Assembly: GCA_917880885.1 (NCBI GenBank)
Contig: OU862918.1
Coordinates: 28,977,988-29,041,987 of the forward strand
Direction of reading: 5' to 3'
DNA from: Limnephilus marmoratus
Taxonomy: Eukaryota > Arthropoda > Insecta > Trichoptera > Limnephilidae
Length of the DNA: 64,000 nt
The position numbers were made by a program, and so were the translations under genes. Below, in pieces: positions 11,055-21,489 of the stretch (positions within the stretch are counted from its first letter, which is position 1; every line of letters begins with the position of its first letter). The notes below the pieces were generated by a model that had not been told where the DNA came from, did not search any database, and saw nothing but the letters and a program-made list of their open reading frames with translations.

Positions 11055-11511
11055 TACTTTTTTCATACAAACATTTCGGTCACACCTACTGTAATTAAAT
11101 TGGGTATTTTTTTTAAATGTCATCATTCATCAAGATACCACATACACATTTTGACCGGGAGATTGAGATAATGACTAAAACCAAAATTGTATATTCTCGA
11201 CCATACTTTTAGTTAGTTTACACCCAGCATGGCCGAAAGATTATATCTCTTTATACAGGTGGTTCCAAGCCAAGAATGGTCGTGAGAATAGTATGATAAA
11301 TTAAAATATGAATAGCCTTTTTTAAAGTTAGCTCCACACATGAGGCCCTGAGGAAATAAATTTCCTTAATAATATGCGTAATAAACAATACCATTACAAT
11401 ACATGTTTCATTACATTCAAACGCACCTCATAATATCTGCCCCTTTTTTTAAATTTTGTATTTTTTTCATTAACGCCTTTATTATTGTATTTTATTTCAT
11501 CTCAGTTTTAT
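11055..11511. other. Intergenic, with a family Z terminal fragment
   Basis: TTAGCTCCACACATGAGGCC at about 11329-11348 matches the family Z end. Nothing else recognised. Confidence 0.5.
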
Positions 11512-12462
11512 TTTAAGAGGATATAATCCAAAAAAGATCAGAAATATGTCATTTTAAAATCAGATTTTAGACGTATCGACCCTTTTCCACAAAAAAATAT
11601 AAATTGATTTCGAAAGATTGTTCTTTTATCTAGCAAACGTATGTTTTAAATTTTGAGAAAAAATGATTATTTTTAGTATAAGGATATACCATAAGATCGT
11701 TAGCAAATTTGTTAAATTTTCAAAAAAGATTTTGTATTGTACGTCACCCATTTCAAATCATATAATCATGCAGTAAAATAAATCAATACATTATCTGGTA
11801 AACGTACGTTTCAGAATTTTAATTTTAGTTTAAATAAAATCATTAAAAAATATATACGTACATGTGTTTCTTGACGAAAATTGGTCCGTTTGTGTATTTA
11901 TTTACGCACTTACAAACTTATATATTTCATTTTCCATATTTGTTTTTAGGGTGTTATGCCGTGTTGCGCTACCTCCTTCTTTAGCCAACGCTTCGGACAT
12001 CGTTGCAGTGTTCATCATCAGGGCAGATCCGGTAGTGATGGACACTGCAACGATGTCCGAAACGTTGGCTAAAGAAGGAGGTAGCGCAACACGGCATAAC
12101 ACCCCAAAAACAAATAACGAAAATGCTTTTGGCCGTGAAAATCTTAAAACTTATCTAATATATTTCAGATTTTTTTACATTCTTATTTTGCTTAGACATT
12201 ATTGAAAAATGATAAATACTTATGATCAAAAAATAATTACAAAAAGTACATAATTTTAATAGTTTTATCATCACGCCTTTCAGTACTTTTGAATGTAGAT
12301 ATAAATTAAAGCAAATGTGGAATGAAATAAAATCGATATTTAGTTATAATTATTAAAAGCCGGTACGGAGAAAAATTAATATTTCTCATTGGAACCGCCC
12401 TGTACGATCGTAAGAACATCTTTCGACGAAATGTGGATTTTGGAGCCGCTCTGGCTGGTTAT
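11512..12462 (-). repeat. Family Q repeat, copy 2 (inverted), interrupted
   Basis: Reverse complement of 7515-8231 with many substitutions. It contains an extra block near 11925-12165 (a foldback element) that is absent from copy 1. Confidence 0.8.
11937..12120. repeat. Foldback element with ~70-bp inverted arms
   Basis: The left arm (GGGTGTTATGCCGTGTTGCG from 11949) and the right arm (CGCAACACGGCATAACACCC ending about 12105) are near-perfect complements across CTACCTCCTTCTTTAGCC and CGGACATCGTTGCAGTG, separated by about 30 bases. The right arm reads GTGATGGACACTG ... GATGTCCGAAACG, a Penelope-type hairpin. ATATATTTCA occurs on both outer sides and may be a 10-bp target duplication. Confidence 0.8.
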
Positions 12463-12547
12463 ATGCTATTTCATGCATTATAATATATTATTTCTTTTTA
12501 TCTATTTATTGAATTTCATTTAATTGTAAAATAGGGGCCTCAGAGGG

Positions 12548-13443
12548 GTAAAGCACCCAGGGATGCCCAGGTCATCAAATCTATATGTATATATAAAAAT
12601 CAAAATATATGCTTGTTTGGGTATATGAGTTGTCTATGCGTTGTAAACCATTCATCCGATTGCGATGAAACTTTGGGGATTTGAAGTGCGCATGCCCGTG
12701 ATGGTTTCTATATGAATAGTGAGCTCTGGCATTATGAAATTTGTATAAAAAATGCAATAGGTGGTACGGGAGCTGTTTGAAAACTTAATGTACCGGGACT
12801 GAACATATGGAATGCGGGAGGGGGGAGGGAAACTCGAGAGGGGAGTTCGCGGGATGGGGGAAGCGAGAGAGGGGAGTGCGGCGAGGGAAGGCGGAGTGGG
12901 AACGCGTGGGGTGAAGGGGACGCGGGAGAGGAAGTGGAGGCGGAATGGAAACGGGACGAATCGGAAAAGACACGCAGGGAGAAACAATTTCTTTATTAAG
13001 GCTCTGCAACCGGGCCCGAAAAGAAGAAAATGGAGAGATACGAAATTACAAATGTTAGAGGAGAGCGCTAACATTTACAGCGACAAAATCGATGCGAAAA
13101 TTGCGAAAATTTTTAATAAAACACGAAATTTAGCAACAATCTCGCGGGCATTATCTTAAACAGCATTTAAAGAAACACTGAATTTTTTCATACTTGTAAA
13201 ATAACTGAAACAAACGTGTTAATAATAATTTTTGGAGCATATTTTGCGATTTTTTTCTATTGGGGGAATTTTATATAATTTGTATAATTTGGCAAAGTCT
13301 AGATATTATCTTCAAGAATAACATATATTTTTTTAAGAGCTTTAAAACTTACCGTGTTTAAGGGAAATATGTAATAAATCGGTACAAATCCGAGTTGCGG
13401 GCCCTTAAGTGGCGTAGCAACGCAAGCCGGGAATTCGCTAATA
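12548..13443 (-). repeat. Family V2 repeat, interrupted by a TTAA MITE
   Basis: Shares CCATTCATCCGATTGCGATG, GAGCTCTGGCATTATGAAAT and the end CGGGAATTCGCTA with 39182-39715 and 45879-46007. The G/A-rich stretch 12808-12960 is part of the repeat and gives spurious open frames on both strands. The repeat resumes after 13404, showing that the MITE inserted into it. Confidence 0.75.
13000..13404. mobile_element. TTAA-specific MITE (family U), copy A
   Basis: Flanked by TTAA at 12996-12999 and 13405-13408. Ends: GGCTCTGCAACCGGGCCCG left and GAGTTGCGGGCCC right. TTAA targets are used by piggyBac and Kolobok elements. The interior is non-coding, with direct copies at 15508-15922 and 32088-32486 (inverted). 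Confidence 0.9.
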
Positions 13444-13444
13444 A

Positions 13445-13990
13445 TGTTATAAATAATATGTACATTTTTTGTAACAAATAAAAACTAAAATAAAATACTA
13501 TTTAAAAAATAATAAACACTAAAATAAATTTCTTAACATATTCCTCGTAAACAATGTCTTTTCATGTATTTCTCTCTTCCATTTGTAAAGTAAACTATAG
13601 ATGCAATCATTTCTGGCGGGTTACTGCTGTAACTGTCAACATTATTCAGAAACCGCCATAACAATAAATTTTATTATCTTTATTATTTATCTTAATCGTT
13701 GAATCTCATCTCCAACGGTACCAAAATATAGGGCACACCTCACAATACGGCGTATTATCTTAGTGCACTGGTCGTTCTCTCTTTTAAACTGCTGCAGTTA
13801 TTATAAAACGGTTCCCACGTCTGCCATATAAATCATTTAAAAATAATATACCACCCACTAGAACAAGTGTAACGGTGGATCTACACAATGTAAAATTATT
13901 ATGTTCATAAGGTAGTTAAAAAATACATTTAAAAAAATGTGTCTGTCGATGTAAAATATATTGAATTAAAATAAAATGTAAAACTTTCAG
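13445..13990. other. Intergenic, no gene seen
   Basis: AT-rich, without open frames or recognised repeats. Confidence 0.55.
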
Positions 13991-13994
13991 GTAT

Positions 13995-14105
13995 TTAAAA
14001 AATGTGTGCAGTTCACAAGCGGTAGAAGTGAAACCTTCAGAAAACTAAAGTAGACAAAGACACAGAAAACTAAAGTAGAGTGGGGAGACTACGAAGCACT
14101 TTTTG
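13995..14105 (+). repeat. Family Y2 fragment
   Basis: GTGCAGTTCACAAGCGGTAG, AAACCTTCAGAAAACTAAAG and GGAGACTACGAAGCAC match 27195-27287 inverted and part of 9466-9665. Abuts a family Y element. Confidence 0.6.
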
Positions 14106-14241
14106 AAGTAAAACTTCATGGCCACGTTGTGATTTGAAATTACGATGAAACTAAAAAACGCATTACAGTACGAAGCGTCAAACTGCACTCATTGGCCGCT
14201 TGATTATGATATCACTTTTCAAGGCTCCTATTGGTTGAGAT

Positions 14242-14842
14242 CAAAGATATTGAAATATAAATGCTATGATATCCGCGCGACTGTCAGCGGACTACTACCT
14301 AAGGGGTCGTCCATTAATCACGTGAGGCTCCAAAGGGGGGGGGGGGGGTTCGGAAAAAATCAAAATATCACGACGGGGGGGGGGGGGGGGGGGTAAAATG
14401 AGATATCACGTGTACTTATTTTTCGTGATAATATTCTGAACATTTCAAAATACTTTGTACTAAAAAAAAATACACGTGATTTTGGGAGGGGGGGGGGGTG
14501 GTCTAAAACCTCACCACATATAACCAGGGGGGGGGGGGGTTAAAAAGTTGCTAAAAAAACATCACGTGATTAATGGACGACCGCTAATCAGAGTAATTTG
14601 CACACGAAAAGAATTTGTTCATTTCGTTGATTTTTTAAGGTGTGCATTAGTATTGGTCAACAACATAGTTTGAATACGGAAAAAAATCGTTCATTTAGTT
14701 TAACATTCGTTTAGTGTATTTGTTAATTATTCATTCATTTAGTTTATTCGTTAATTGGTAAACAATATCGGCGACACCCGGAAGCGCAGTCCCACCTAGC
14801 AAAAACTGCGGATAGCTCATCTGTTATATTTCAATATCTTTG
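14242..14842. mobile_element. hAT-type MITE (family W), copy 1
   Basis: Starts CAAAGATATTGAAATATAA and ends TTTCAATATCTTTG, inverted. Flanks GTTGAGAT (14234-14241) and GTTGATAT (14843-14850) agree at 7 of 8 bases. An inverted sister at 21057-21381 has a perfect 8-bp duplication. Without its nested insert it is about 316 bp, close to the sister's 325. Confidence 0.85.
14303..14584. mobile_element. Harbinger-type MITE with poly-G tracts, nested
   Basis: Ends GGGGTCGTCCATTAATCACG and CGTGATTAATGGACGACCGC are inverted repeats. TAA flanks both sides (14300-14302, 14585-14587), as for PIF/Harbinger. The interior has four G runs (about 14335-14348, 14376-14393, 14487-14500, 14527-14539) that could form G-quadruplexes. 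Confidence 0.85.
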
Positions 14843-14907
14843 GTTGATATTGTTTTCGTGAGGTTTCGCTTCTACCGCGTGTGAACTGCACTGGATTTTT
14901 TTTTTGA

Positions 14908-15057
14908 TCAATGTGAAGGATGATTTTTTTCCATATTTTTGTCGTGGAATACCAGTGCGCCTTTTCCTATACATTTGGTCATCATATTAGTATTTATATT
15001 TTCTTCTTCGATGTCGCTAGATGACGCTTTCTTTCGTGTTTTCTTTTGCCTGTTCAT
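14908..15057 (-). CDS. Small hypothetical ORF, 49 residues
   Basis: On the minus strand an ATG at 15057 opens a frame starting MNRQKKTRKKASSSDIEEEN and ending at TGA 14908-14910, just outside the family Y element. It is basic, then acidic and serine-rich, like a nuclear-protein N-terminus. No homology recognised and no splice partner identified. It may be chance or the first exon of a lost gene. Confidence 0.2.
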   Translation of the reverse strand: MNRQKKTRKKASSSDIEEENINTNMMTKCIGKGALVFHDKNMEKNHPSH

Positions 15058-15284
15058 TTTGGAGTGGTTCGGAGATTTGATATTGATTTTACAAAAATAA
15101 AAATACTTATTCCGATTATAAATATTTTTTTCGATTTCTTCGGATTTGATCCTTGATCCGCTGAATTGTATGGCTACTGAGGTTCATCAGGCGCTTTATA
15201 CCAGTAGACCAAAGAAAACTTTCGCGGGACTGTGGTATTATCGTATTATATGGAAACCGAGTACCCGTGAAACAAATAAATATT

Positions 15285-15475
15285 TTATTACTACCACATC
15301 CTCTCGCAGGCTAAATCCTTTTGATGTATGTGTTTGTCTCTTTTTAGTGTCTCTCGTTTCCGTTTCGTTGAGTTTCAAATCACAACGGTCTTTTTGGTGT
15401 TGCTCATTTCCGTTTCAAATCACAACGGTGCTAAAGAAGTTTTCACTTCAAACAAAAGTTCCATTAGAAAAATAA
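15285..15475 (+). repeat. Family Y2 repeat, second half
   Basis: TGTATGTGTTTGTCTCTTTT and GAGTTTCAAATCACAACGG match the inverted copy near 9466-9560. A short internal tandem repeat of TTTCAAATCACAACGGT is visible. The open frame 15146-15475 is not supported. Confidence 0.55.
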
Positions 15476-15507
15476 TTATCATTTTTGATTGATAAACTAA
15501 TGTTTAA

Positions 15508-15922
15508 GGCTCCGCAACCGGGCCCGAAAAGAAGAAGATGGAGAGGTACGAAATTACGAATATTAGAGGAGAGCGCTAACATTTACAGCGACAAAATCGA
15601 TGCGAAATTTGCGAAAATGTTTAATAAAACACGACTCGTTTAAAATAGAGCAAAAATCGCGCGGGCATTGTCTTAAACAGCATTTAAAGAAACACTGTGA
15701 TTTTTTTCATACATATAACTTTTAAAATAACCGAAACAAACGTGTTTATAATAATTTTTGGAGCATACTTTGCGACTTTTTTCTATCGAGGGAATTTTAT
15801 ATAAATTGCGTTTCGGCGCTAGCAATGTCTAGATATTATCTTCAAGAATAACATATATTTTTTAAGAGCTTTAAAACTTAACGTGTTTAAGGGAGATATG
15901 TAAGAATTCGGGTTGCGGGCCC
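15508..15922. mobile_element. TTAA-specific MITE (family U), copy B
   Basis: TTAA at 15504-15507 and 15923-15926. Ends GGCTCCGCAACCGGGCCCG and CGGGTTGCGGGCCC. Its interior matches copy A throughout (GAGAGCGCTAACATTTACAG). Confidence 0.9.
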
Positions 15923-15967
15923 TTAAGACAAGATTTTTATGCATAGCACAAAGGGTAACAATTATTA

Positions 15968-16299
15968 TAAGTAATAATTATTAGCCTGAAATACTCATCT
16001 ACATACATAGAAAAAAATCTCCCGAGAAAAGATACATGCCGCCGACGGGACTCGAAACCGCGTCCATCTGATTTCCGGTCAACTGCTCTGTCCGAAAAAT
16101 GTAGTAAGCGGTAATTGTTGAATGAAACACGAGTATATATTGAATTATTTGGCGGGTAGGAGATAAGCCAACTTAGCTCGGTGGACAGAGCAGTTGGAAG
16201 GAAATCAGAAGGACGCGGATTCGAATCCCGTCGGTGGGATGTATCTTTTCTCGGGAGATTTATTCATTGTAGATGTTTCAGGCAAATAATTATTACTTA
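15968..16299. mobile_element. Foldback element whose arms are tRNA-like
   Basis: Arms of roughly 140 bases run from TAAGTAATAATTATT (15968) and return to AATAATTATTACTTA (16285-16299). The right arm reads as a tRNA-like unit on the plus strand: TAGCTCGGTGGACAGAGCAG (A-box-like) and GGATTCGAATCCCG (B-box-like), 16173-16240. The left arm has the same on the minus strand. No intact cloverleaf or anticodon loop is clear, so it is a tRNA-derived SINE or tRNA pseudogene that became an inverted dimer. Confidence 0.8.
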
Positions 16300-17079
16300 G
16301 AAAATATAATGTTATCCACGCTAGGAGTTCACCTGAGTTGTGGAGGATATTTTATAAGGGTTAAGGTGTTGATACATTTTATACGAAAACTTTAATGAAT
16401 AATATTACAAGTAAAAACAATTCAAAATTGATTGTCGAGACAACTTTTATTGGATATAAAGTAGGTAAGACACCGGCATTTTATAATGGTTTATATGTTT
16501 TATTATCCAAAACGCTCGGACAATAATCTACACAAGAAGTTTATATGTATTGTGTAATATCTGATGAGTTAAATGGCTATTTATTCATTAGATACTATTT
16601 TATAAATAATAGGTCCTTCTGCCTAGTTTGACGAGTAGGTACTCTTATTTTAACGAGACTTAGAATTCGCAACAGTCCAGCTCTGAATTTACATAACAGG
16701 AAGTGAATTAAAGTTTTTAACCACTTGGACCCATTAGCTTGTTTTCAAGCTACCTGCAACACGGCCAGACATATGTAATGGCGTATAAGGCGTACCTAAG
16801 TTATGGTTCTAAGCAAAAATTATAATGCTTTCATACCTTTGTTATGTGATGTACAAGTTCTAGTTTTCCATCAAATATAACTCCAAGGGTTATAATTTTA
16901 GTTAAAATCTCCAGTGGCATATTGCCCATGTCTGTTGCATGATTGAATAGTATTAGAGATTTGCTATTTAAAAGCTCCACGGCTCACTCACTATTCGAGA
17001 GTCTTTAAAAACGTTTTATTTTTTAGTTGGAAGTCGCACAAGAGTCCCAGCTGTTCGAAACCATCTGGAGCCAGTGCGT
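16300..17079. other. Intergenic, no gene seen
   Basis: No supported frame, tail or terminal repeat. Confidence 0.55.
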
Positions 17080-17285
17080 CTATGGCATCCCCAATTGGGG
17101 TATGTTGTGAGGCTGAAGGCAGTGGGGTGGGGAATGAGATGTGGAAGAGGAAGAAGGGGAAGTATCTGGCTATTCAGATCTGGTCACCAAACACGGCTAA
17201 AGCCATTTGAAGCAACGTTTCAATTCTGAATGGTGGTCTTACACCTGGGCAATACTACAATAGTATCGTCAACTTAGGCATATCA
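17080..17285 (-). repeat. Interspersed repeat family R, copy 2
   Basis: Reverse complement of the 958-1180 block, centred on GGTCACCAAACACGGCTAAA (17182-17201). Confidence 0.5.
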
Positions 17286-17411
17286 GATTCAAAGTTAAAA
17301 TTATCTTGACTGAAATTAAATCACTTAAATTAGGTGTTATTTATTCGAAATAGAAACCTCATTATGGCATTTATATTTTAAAAGAATAAATTTTTTTTTA
17401 ATCATTATTAA

Positions 17412-17640
17412 AAAAAATCGAGTGTATTTAACACGTGGTAGGAGCGAAACTTTACCAATCTCAACCAATGAAGAACCAAGGAAACTTGAAAAGTGAGGTC
17501 ATAATCAAAAGCCGCCAATGAACGCAGACCAGCGTCATTTCCGTTTTATATAATCAATAGGAGCCTTGATAGGAGTTTGATACTTCGCAGGTACCGAATT
17601 CCGAATCACAACAGGGCTATAGAAGTTTCACTTCAAAAAA
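17412..17640 (+). mobile_element. Family Y MITE, uninterrupted copy
   Basis: Begins AAAAATCGAGTGTATTTAAC, has CACGTGGTAGGAGCGAAACT, AATGAAGAACCAAGGAAAC and GTCATTTCCGTTTTAT, and ends TATAGAAGTTTCACTTCAAA. Serves as the reference for the interrupted copies at 14106 and 51522. Non-coding. Confidence 0.75.
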
Positions 17641-18402
17641 ATATCTATAATATGTGTTCCAAAATTCTGCATTTAACAAATCGAAAAAAAGTGAGTCAAC
17701 ATAATTAAAACTCGCCGTTGGCGTTGTAGATTGCAAGATTCAAAGAAAAACAATACCATGACGGCGAAAATTGCACCCTGTTAAATAAACTCCTTTTGTG
17801 AACGGGGCCTCGGAAAATGGCTCCCCGGATTTCACTAAATCAACCCCTTGATTGCACCCTCTTCCAATGCTACAATAATTATTCTTTGAACGCTTTTTTT
17901 CTTGTTTCGCGTAAGTGGCGCCCGGGGCGTTAGTTCCCCACTCGCTCTAGTTCTTTTAATCCTCTTGTCTGTTACCCTAGCCGGCCTAGCCCCTAGCTCC
18001 TAGCCTACAGCACAGCTCTACAACTACACTATACATGACAAGTGGAATAGAGAGCATTCCCAAATGAAAGAACTAAAGAGAATTTATAGCTTCGGTCACG
18101 AGAGAAACCGTTTCGTGAACGAATTTGGGAGATTTGGCAGCACAGAACACAGAAAACAGACGCGATAGAAAATCATGTACATTTTAAAAGAGTGAAGAAA
18201 TATCTGTCAACCGTTTTGTGGTTAGTGACGAAAGTTAGAAGTCATTGTGCATTATTGAATTGATCGCACTACGGAACGTGCGGCTAACAAAATATCATTT
18301 TGATTAAAAGCTACCTTATAAAGGGCTGAATACAAAGAGATCTCCCGGTCGCGGTATAACAAATTACGTTTGAATATGAATTATTTCTACTGTGCATGAA
18401 GA
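17641..18402. other. Intergenic, no gene seen
   Basis: No supported frames. A CT-rich stretch near 17930-18010. Confidence 0.55.
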
Positions 18403-18410
18403 CTGTATTT

Positions 18411-19241
18411 CAAGGGCGTAACGAGGTACGGGCAGGGGGGGGGGCAGCTGCCCCCCCCCCCCCTAGAAGGTGCAGGAATGCTCACAAACCGTAAAGTTTA
18501 CGTCGGTAGCCTATTGTTTGTGAGAATCAATTTAATTTTTATTATTACCTTTTTAGTTGATCATGATTAATGAAGCATCAAGAAAACATGCCTATCAGTT
18601 ACATTGCGCTGTTATTAAATCAGTTTTCATTATATGTGTTCAACTGATAGCCAAGTTCTCAGGCATATTGGAACCTATTGCCAATTTTTGGAAGCGATCA
18701 ATTATTATCATTCCTTATTTAGATTCCCTAATATCTGCATTGGAGCAGCATTTTGGTGACCAAAATTTGCCTGCTTTCGGATTAACTTCGCTACATCCCT
18801 GTATAATGTTGAATATGTCGTTAATTGATTTTAAAGAAAAAACACAAAGTTTTTGCCTAATCTACGATTTACTTAATTTTAATCAAGAAGCCAAACTATG
18901 GTATAAAAAATGGCAGAACAAGAGTATGACCAGAAAAGATCTCGAAAAACTAGATTTTACTGAAATGTTTAAAGAGGCGAACATTTTCTTTCCCACAACA
19001 AAAAAAAACAATACTTATTTCCTTGGCACAATCTTGAACTACAAGTAACATAGAGAGGTCCTTTTCCACACTGCGTCATATTCAATACGGTGTTATTTAT
19101 ATTTTCGTAGCTTTGTGCCTGACGGTCTTTTTATTAAATTCTCTAGCCACGAGTAGGGCAGCATTTACCTTACATACATTCTTGGTTTATCTTCACTGTC
19201 TACACCTGCCCCCCCTTAACAAAATCCTAGCTACGCCCTTG
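18411..19241 (+). mobile_element. Deleted hAT transposon with perfect 8-bp target duplication
   Basis: CTGTATTT flanks both ends (18403-18410 and 19242-19249). Terminal repeats CAAGGGCGTA and TACGCCCTTG. It retains the 3' part of a hAT transposase. The outer ~40 bases are G-rich/C-rich. Confidence 0.92.
18557..19085 (+). pseudogene. hAT transposase C-terminal fragment
   Basis: A 163-codon frame contains FWKRSIIIIPYLDSLISALE, the pattern seen before the dimerisation region in ZMYM1/P52rIPK-like hAT transposases. Just after its stop, in another frame at about 19052-19075, the DNA encodes ERSFSTLR, the hallmark of the hAT C-terminal dimerisation domain. The N-terminal zinc finger and first catalytic aspartates are missing, and a stop or frameshift separates the last motif. 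The element is non-autonomous. Confidence 0.8.
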
Positions 19242-19249
19242 CTGTATTT

Positions 19250-19886
19250 AAACCATTACTTGGATTTTCCAACGTTGATTCTTTTTGTTTGAGCTTCGTA
19301 AAACGACATATGAAAATTAAATTAAAATATGTGGTCATCTTGAGGCAATAACTTTGGTCATGGCTAATAAACACATCCTTTTATCAGTATAATCTTGTAA
19401 TCCATCTAGCTTCATGATGCAATTCAAATTCTACAATAGGCGTAATAATAATAAAGAAGTACATTTTCATTCGGGCACCAATTAATCACAAGGTTAGATA
19501 ACTTTTTACATGTATTAATTTGTGGACATCAGAATCTATAAATAAAATTCGACCATACATTTGTATCTTTAAATTAGTTTTTCGAAAGTTATATGCTATA
19601 TTGGACCAGGCGACGGAAAAGTTGAAGTGTCAACATTTTGGGGGTTTCGACCGTGTTAGCTACAATTTCACAGTTGTATTGAATCCCATAAACTTATATA
19701 ATCCGGGGAGCATCAGGTAGTTGAGCGTGTTTCCTCTGGTAACGCGAGAGTGACGTCTGGGAAAGTAATAATGCCTTTGTTTTAACGGCGCATCCCTTCT
19801 ATGTATATGGAACTGGAGGAGGAAATTACATCCAAACAGGTTAGTAAAACTTTTGTACACAAAACCAACAAGATTGGCTTACAGCA
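19250..19886. other. Intergenic, no gene seen
   Basis: No supported frames or repeats. Confidence 0.55.
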
Positions 19887-20294
19887 AGGGTTCTTAAAGT
19901 GGGCGATAACGCCCCTTTGTAAGCGTTTTAGGGGGGCGGTAGAAGACCCAGAGAAAATTAGGGGCGTTGAGATGGCACTGGGGACGACAGGTAAAAAAAT
20001 ATGGTCTAAAAACACAAAAAAAACAAGCTAATCGTATACTCATAAAGCAAAGTAAAATTTGATATGGGTTAATTTTTGTTATTGTACGTATTGTAATCAT
20101 TTTATCACGTGTGCGAAAATTCATATACGGATAACCTGCTAAACAAAAAGGTATAAAAAATAATTTTATATTATATTTTTAATCGAATTATTGATTCCGT
20201 GCTAATTGAGCCCCCCCCCTCATAAGTAATAAACATTGAAGGGTTCTAGAAAAAAATGTTCTGGGCGGTGGGCGAAATAAGATTGAGAACCTAT
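19887..20294. mobile_element. Candidate hAT-like MITE
   Basis: Left end AGGGTTCTTAAAGTGGGCG and right end GATTGAGAACCTAT resemble the GGTTCTCAA-type inverted ends of many hAT elements. Flanks GGCTTACA and GGCCTACG match at 6 of 8 positions. Short C and G tracts inside. Boundaries tentative. Confidence 0.4.
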
Positions 20295-20310
20295 GGCCTA
20301 CGGGAAACTG

Positions 20311-20612
20311 GAAATGACCTCATCATTACATAGTATAAAATGAAGTCGCTCAAAATGTATGTGCGCATTGAACTTTTAAACTACGCAAAGAATTTTCATG
20401 CGGGTTTCACCAATAGATAGGGTGATTCAAGAGGAAGGTTTATATGTATAATACATGCTTATTATAGTAGAAAAAAGCCGAGAAATTCAAATATTCAATT
20501 CAGGCAACGGGTAGCAGGCAAGCGGGTGGTGTGAATTTTGTAATGGTTGAGTAATGGCGTTGTGTTTCGTTAGCCACAGCAACGTGTGGCCGGGTCTGCT
20601 AGTTAGTAATAA
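20311..20612 (-). repeat. Family V1 repeat, copy 1
   Basis: On the minus strand starts CTAGCAGACCCGGCCACACG and includes GCTAACGAAACACAACGCC. Same family at 25042 and 46008. The open frame 20487-20750 lies in it and is not a gene. Confidence 0.75.
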
Positions 20613-20825
20613 ATTAATGTTTTCGCATCTTTTTTTAATTTTATTAATTGGCTCGCCAGCAGAATACATCACATTATTTTTAAAATAATTGACATTTTCA
20701 ATATGGTTATAGCATTGATTCCAATTATAGGCGAGCACACATTTTATCACAACATTATTTGTGCAAAGATACGTTTAAATTACAAGTACATAAAACCAAG
20801 AGGAACAAAATCAAATATTAGTAAA

Positions 20826-20925
20826 TACAAACATACACATTCATATATGCATACGTGTGTACACCGTACACATATACATGTATGTATACATATATATATA
20901 TGTAAACACACCGTTGCACATACGC
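20826..20925 (+). repeat. CA/TA-rich microsatellite
   Basis: Alternating CATACA/TATA motifs such as ATACATATATATATATG. Gives a spurious histidine-rich frame. Confidence 0.7.
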
Positions 20926-21489
20926 ATATAAACACATAATTAGAGCCAATGCATAAGTTGGCACACGATACAATAATTACAAAGTGGCTCTAAACGAGAA
21001 AATCATTAGGTATATACGTGTGTACACCGTACACATATAAATGTATATATGTAAACCAAAGATATTGGAATATAAGTAGATTTGCTATCTGCTGTTTTTA
21101 CTATGTGGGTCTGCGCTTCCGGGTGTCGCCGATATTGTTTACCAATTAACAAATAAACAAAAAGAACAAATAATTAACGAATAAACCAAACGAACGTTAA
21201 ACTAAATGAACGAATTCTTTCCTTATTCAAAATATATTGTTAACCAATATTAATGCACATTTTCAAAAAATCAACGAAATGAACAAATTCTATTTGTATG
21301 AAAACTACGCTAATTAGCGCGTAGTCCGGCGACAGTTGCGCGGACACCATAGCACATTTCTTCTGAATTTGAATATCTTTGATGTAAACACACACTTGCA
21401 GATACGTATATAAACACATAATTAGAGCTAATGCATAAGTTGGCACATGATACAATAATTACAAAGTGGCTCTAAACGAGAAAATCATT
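20858..21489 (+). repeat. ~155-bp tandem duplication, second copy split by a MITE
   Basis: GTGTACACCGTACACATATA, then ACATAATTAGAGC, GCATAAGTTGGCACA and AGAAAATCATTAGGT occur at 20863-21012 and again at 21018-21056 plus 21382-21492. The second unit is cut by the family W MITE. Confidence 0.85.
21057..21381. mobile_element. hAT-type MITE (family W), copy 2
   Basis: Perfect 8-bp duplication ATGTAAAC at 21049-21056 and 21382-21389. Ends CAAAGATATT and AATATCTTTG are inverted. The interior is the reverse complement of the 14242-14842 copy without its insertion. Confidence 0.93.

Larger units (their letters stand above)
14106..14905 (-). mobile_element. Family Y MITE, carrying two nested MITEs
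   Basis: Outer parts (TTGAAGTAAAACTTC at 14104; GTTTCGCTTCTACCGCGTGT near 14864) match uninterrupted copies at 17412-17640 and 51240-51497. The element is split after GGTTGAGAT by a hAT-type MITE at 14242-14842, which itself is split by a Harbinger-type MITE. Confidence 0.75.

Noticed and set aside
7515..12462. One large transposon bounded by the inverted Q repeats
   Set aside because: The copies are diverged from each other, the interior is a mosaic of unrelated insertions, and no target duplication lies outside the pair.
12652..13159. Proline- or glycine/arginine-rich open frames on both strands
   Set aside because: They lie in the G/A-rich part of repeat V2 and run into a TTAA MITE; other copies do not keep the frames.
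16173..16244. A functional tRNA gene
   Set aside because: A and B boxes are visible, but no convincing acceptor or anticodon stem, and it is one arm of a foldback.
20703..20939. Histidine-rich 78-codon frame
   Set aside because: It is produced by a CA/TA microsatellite.
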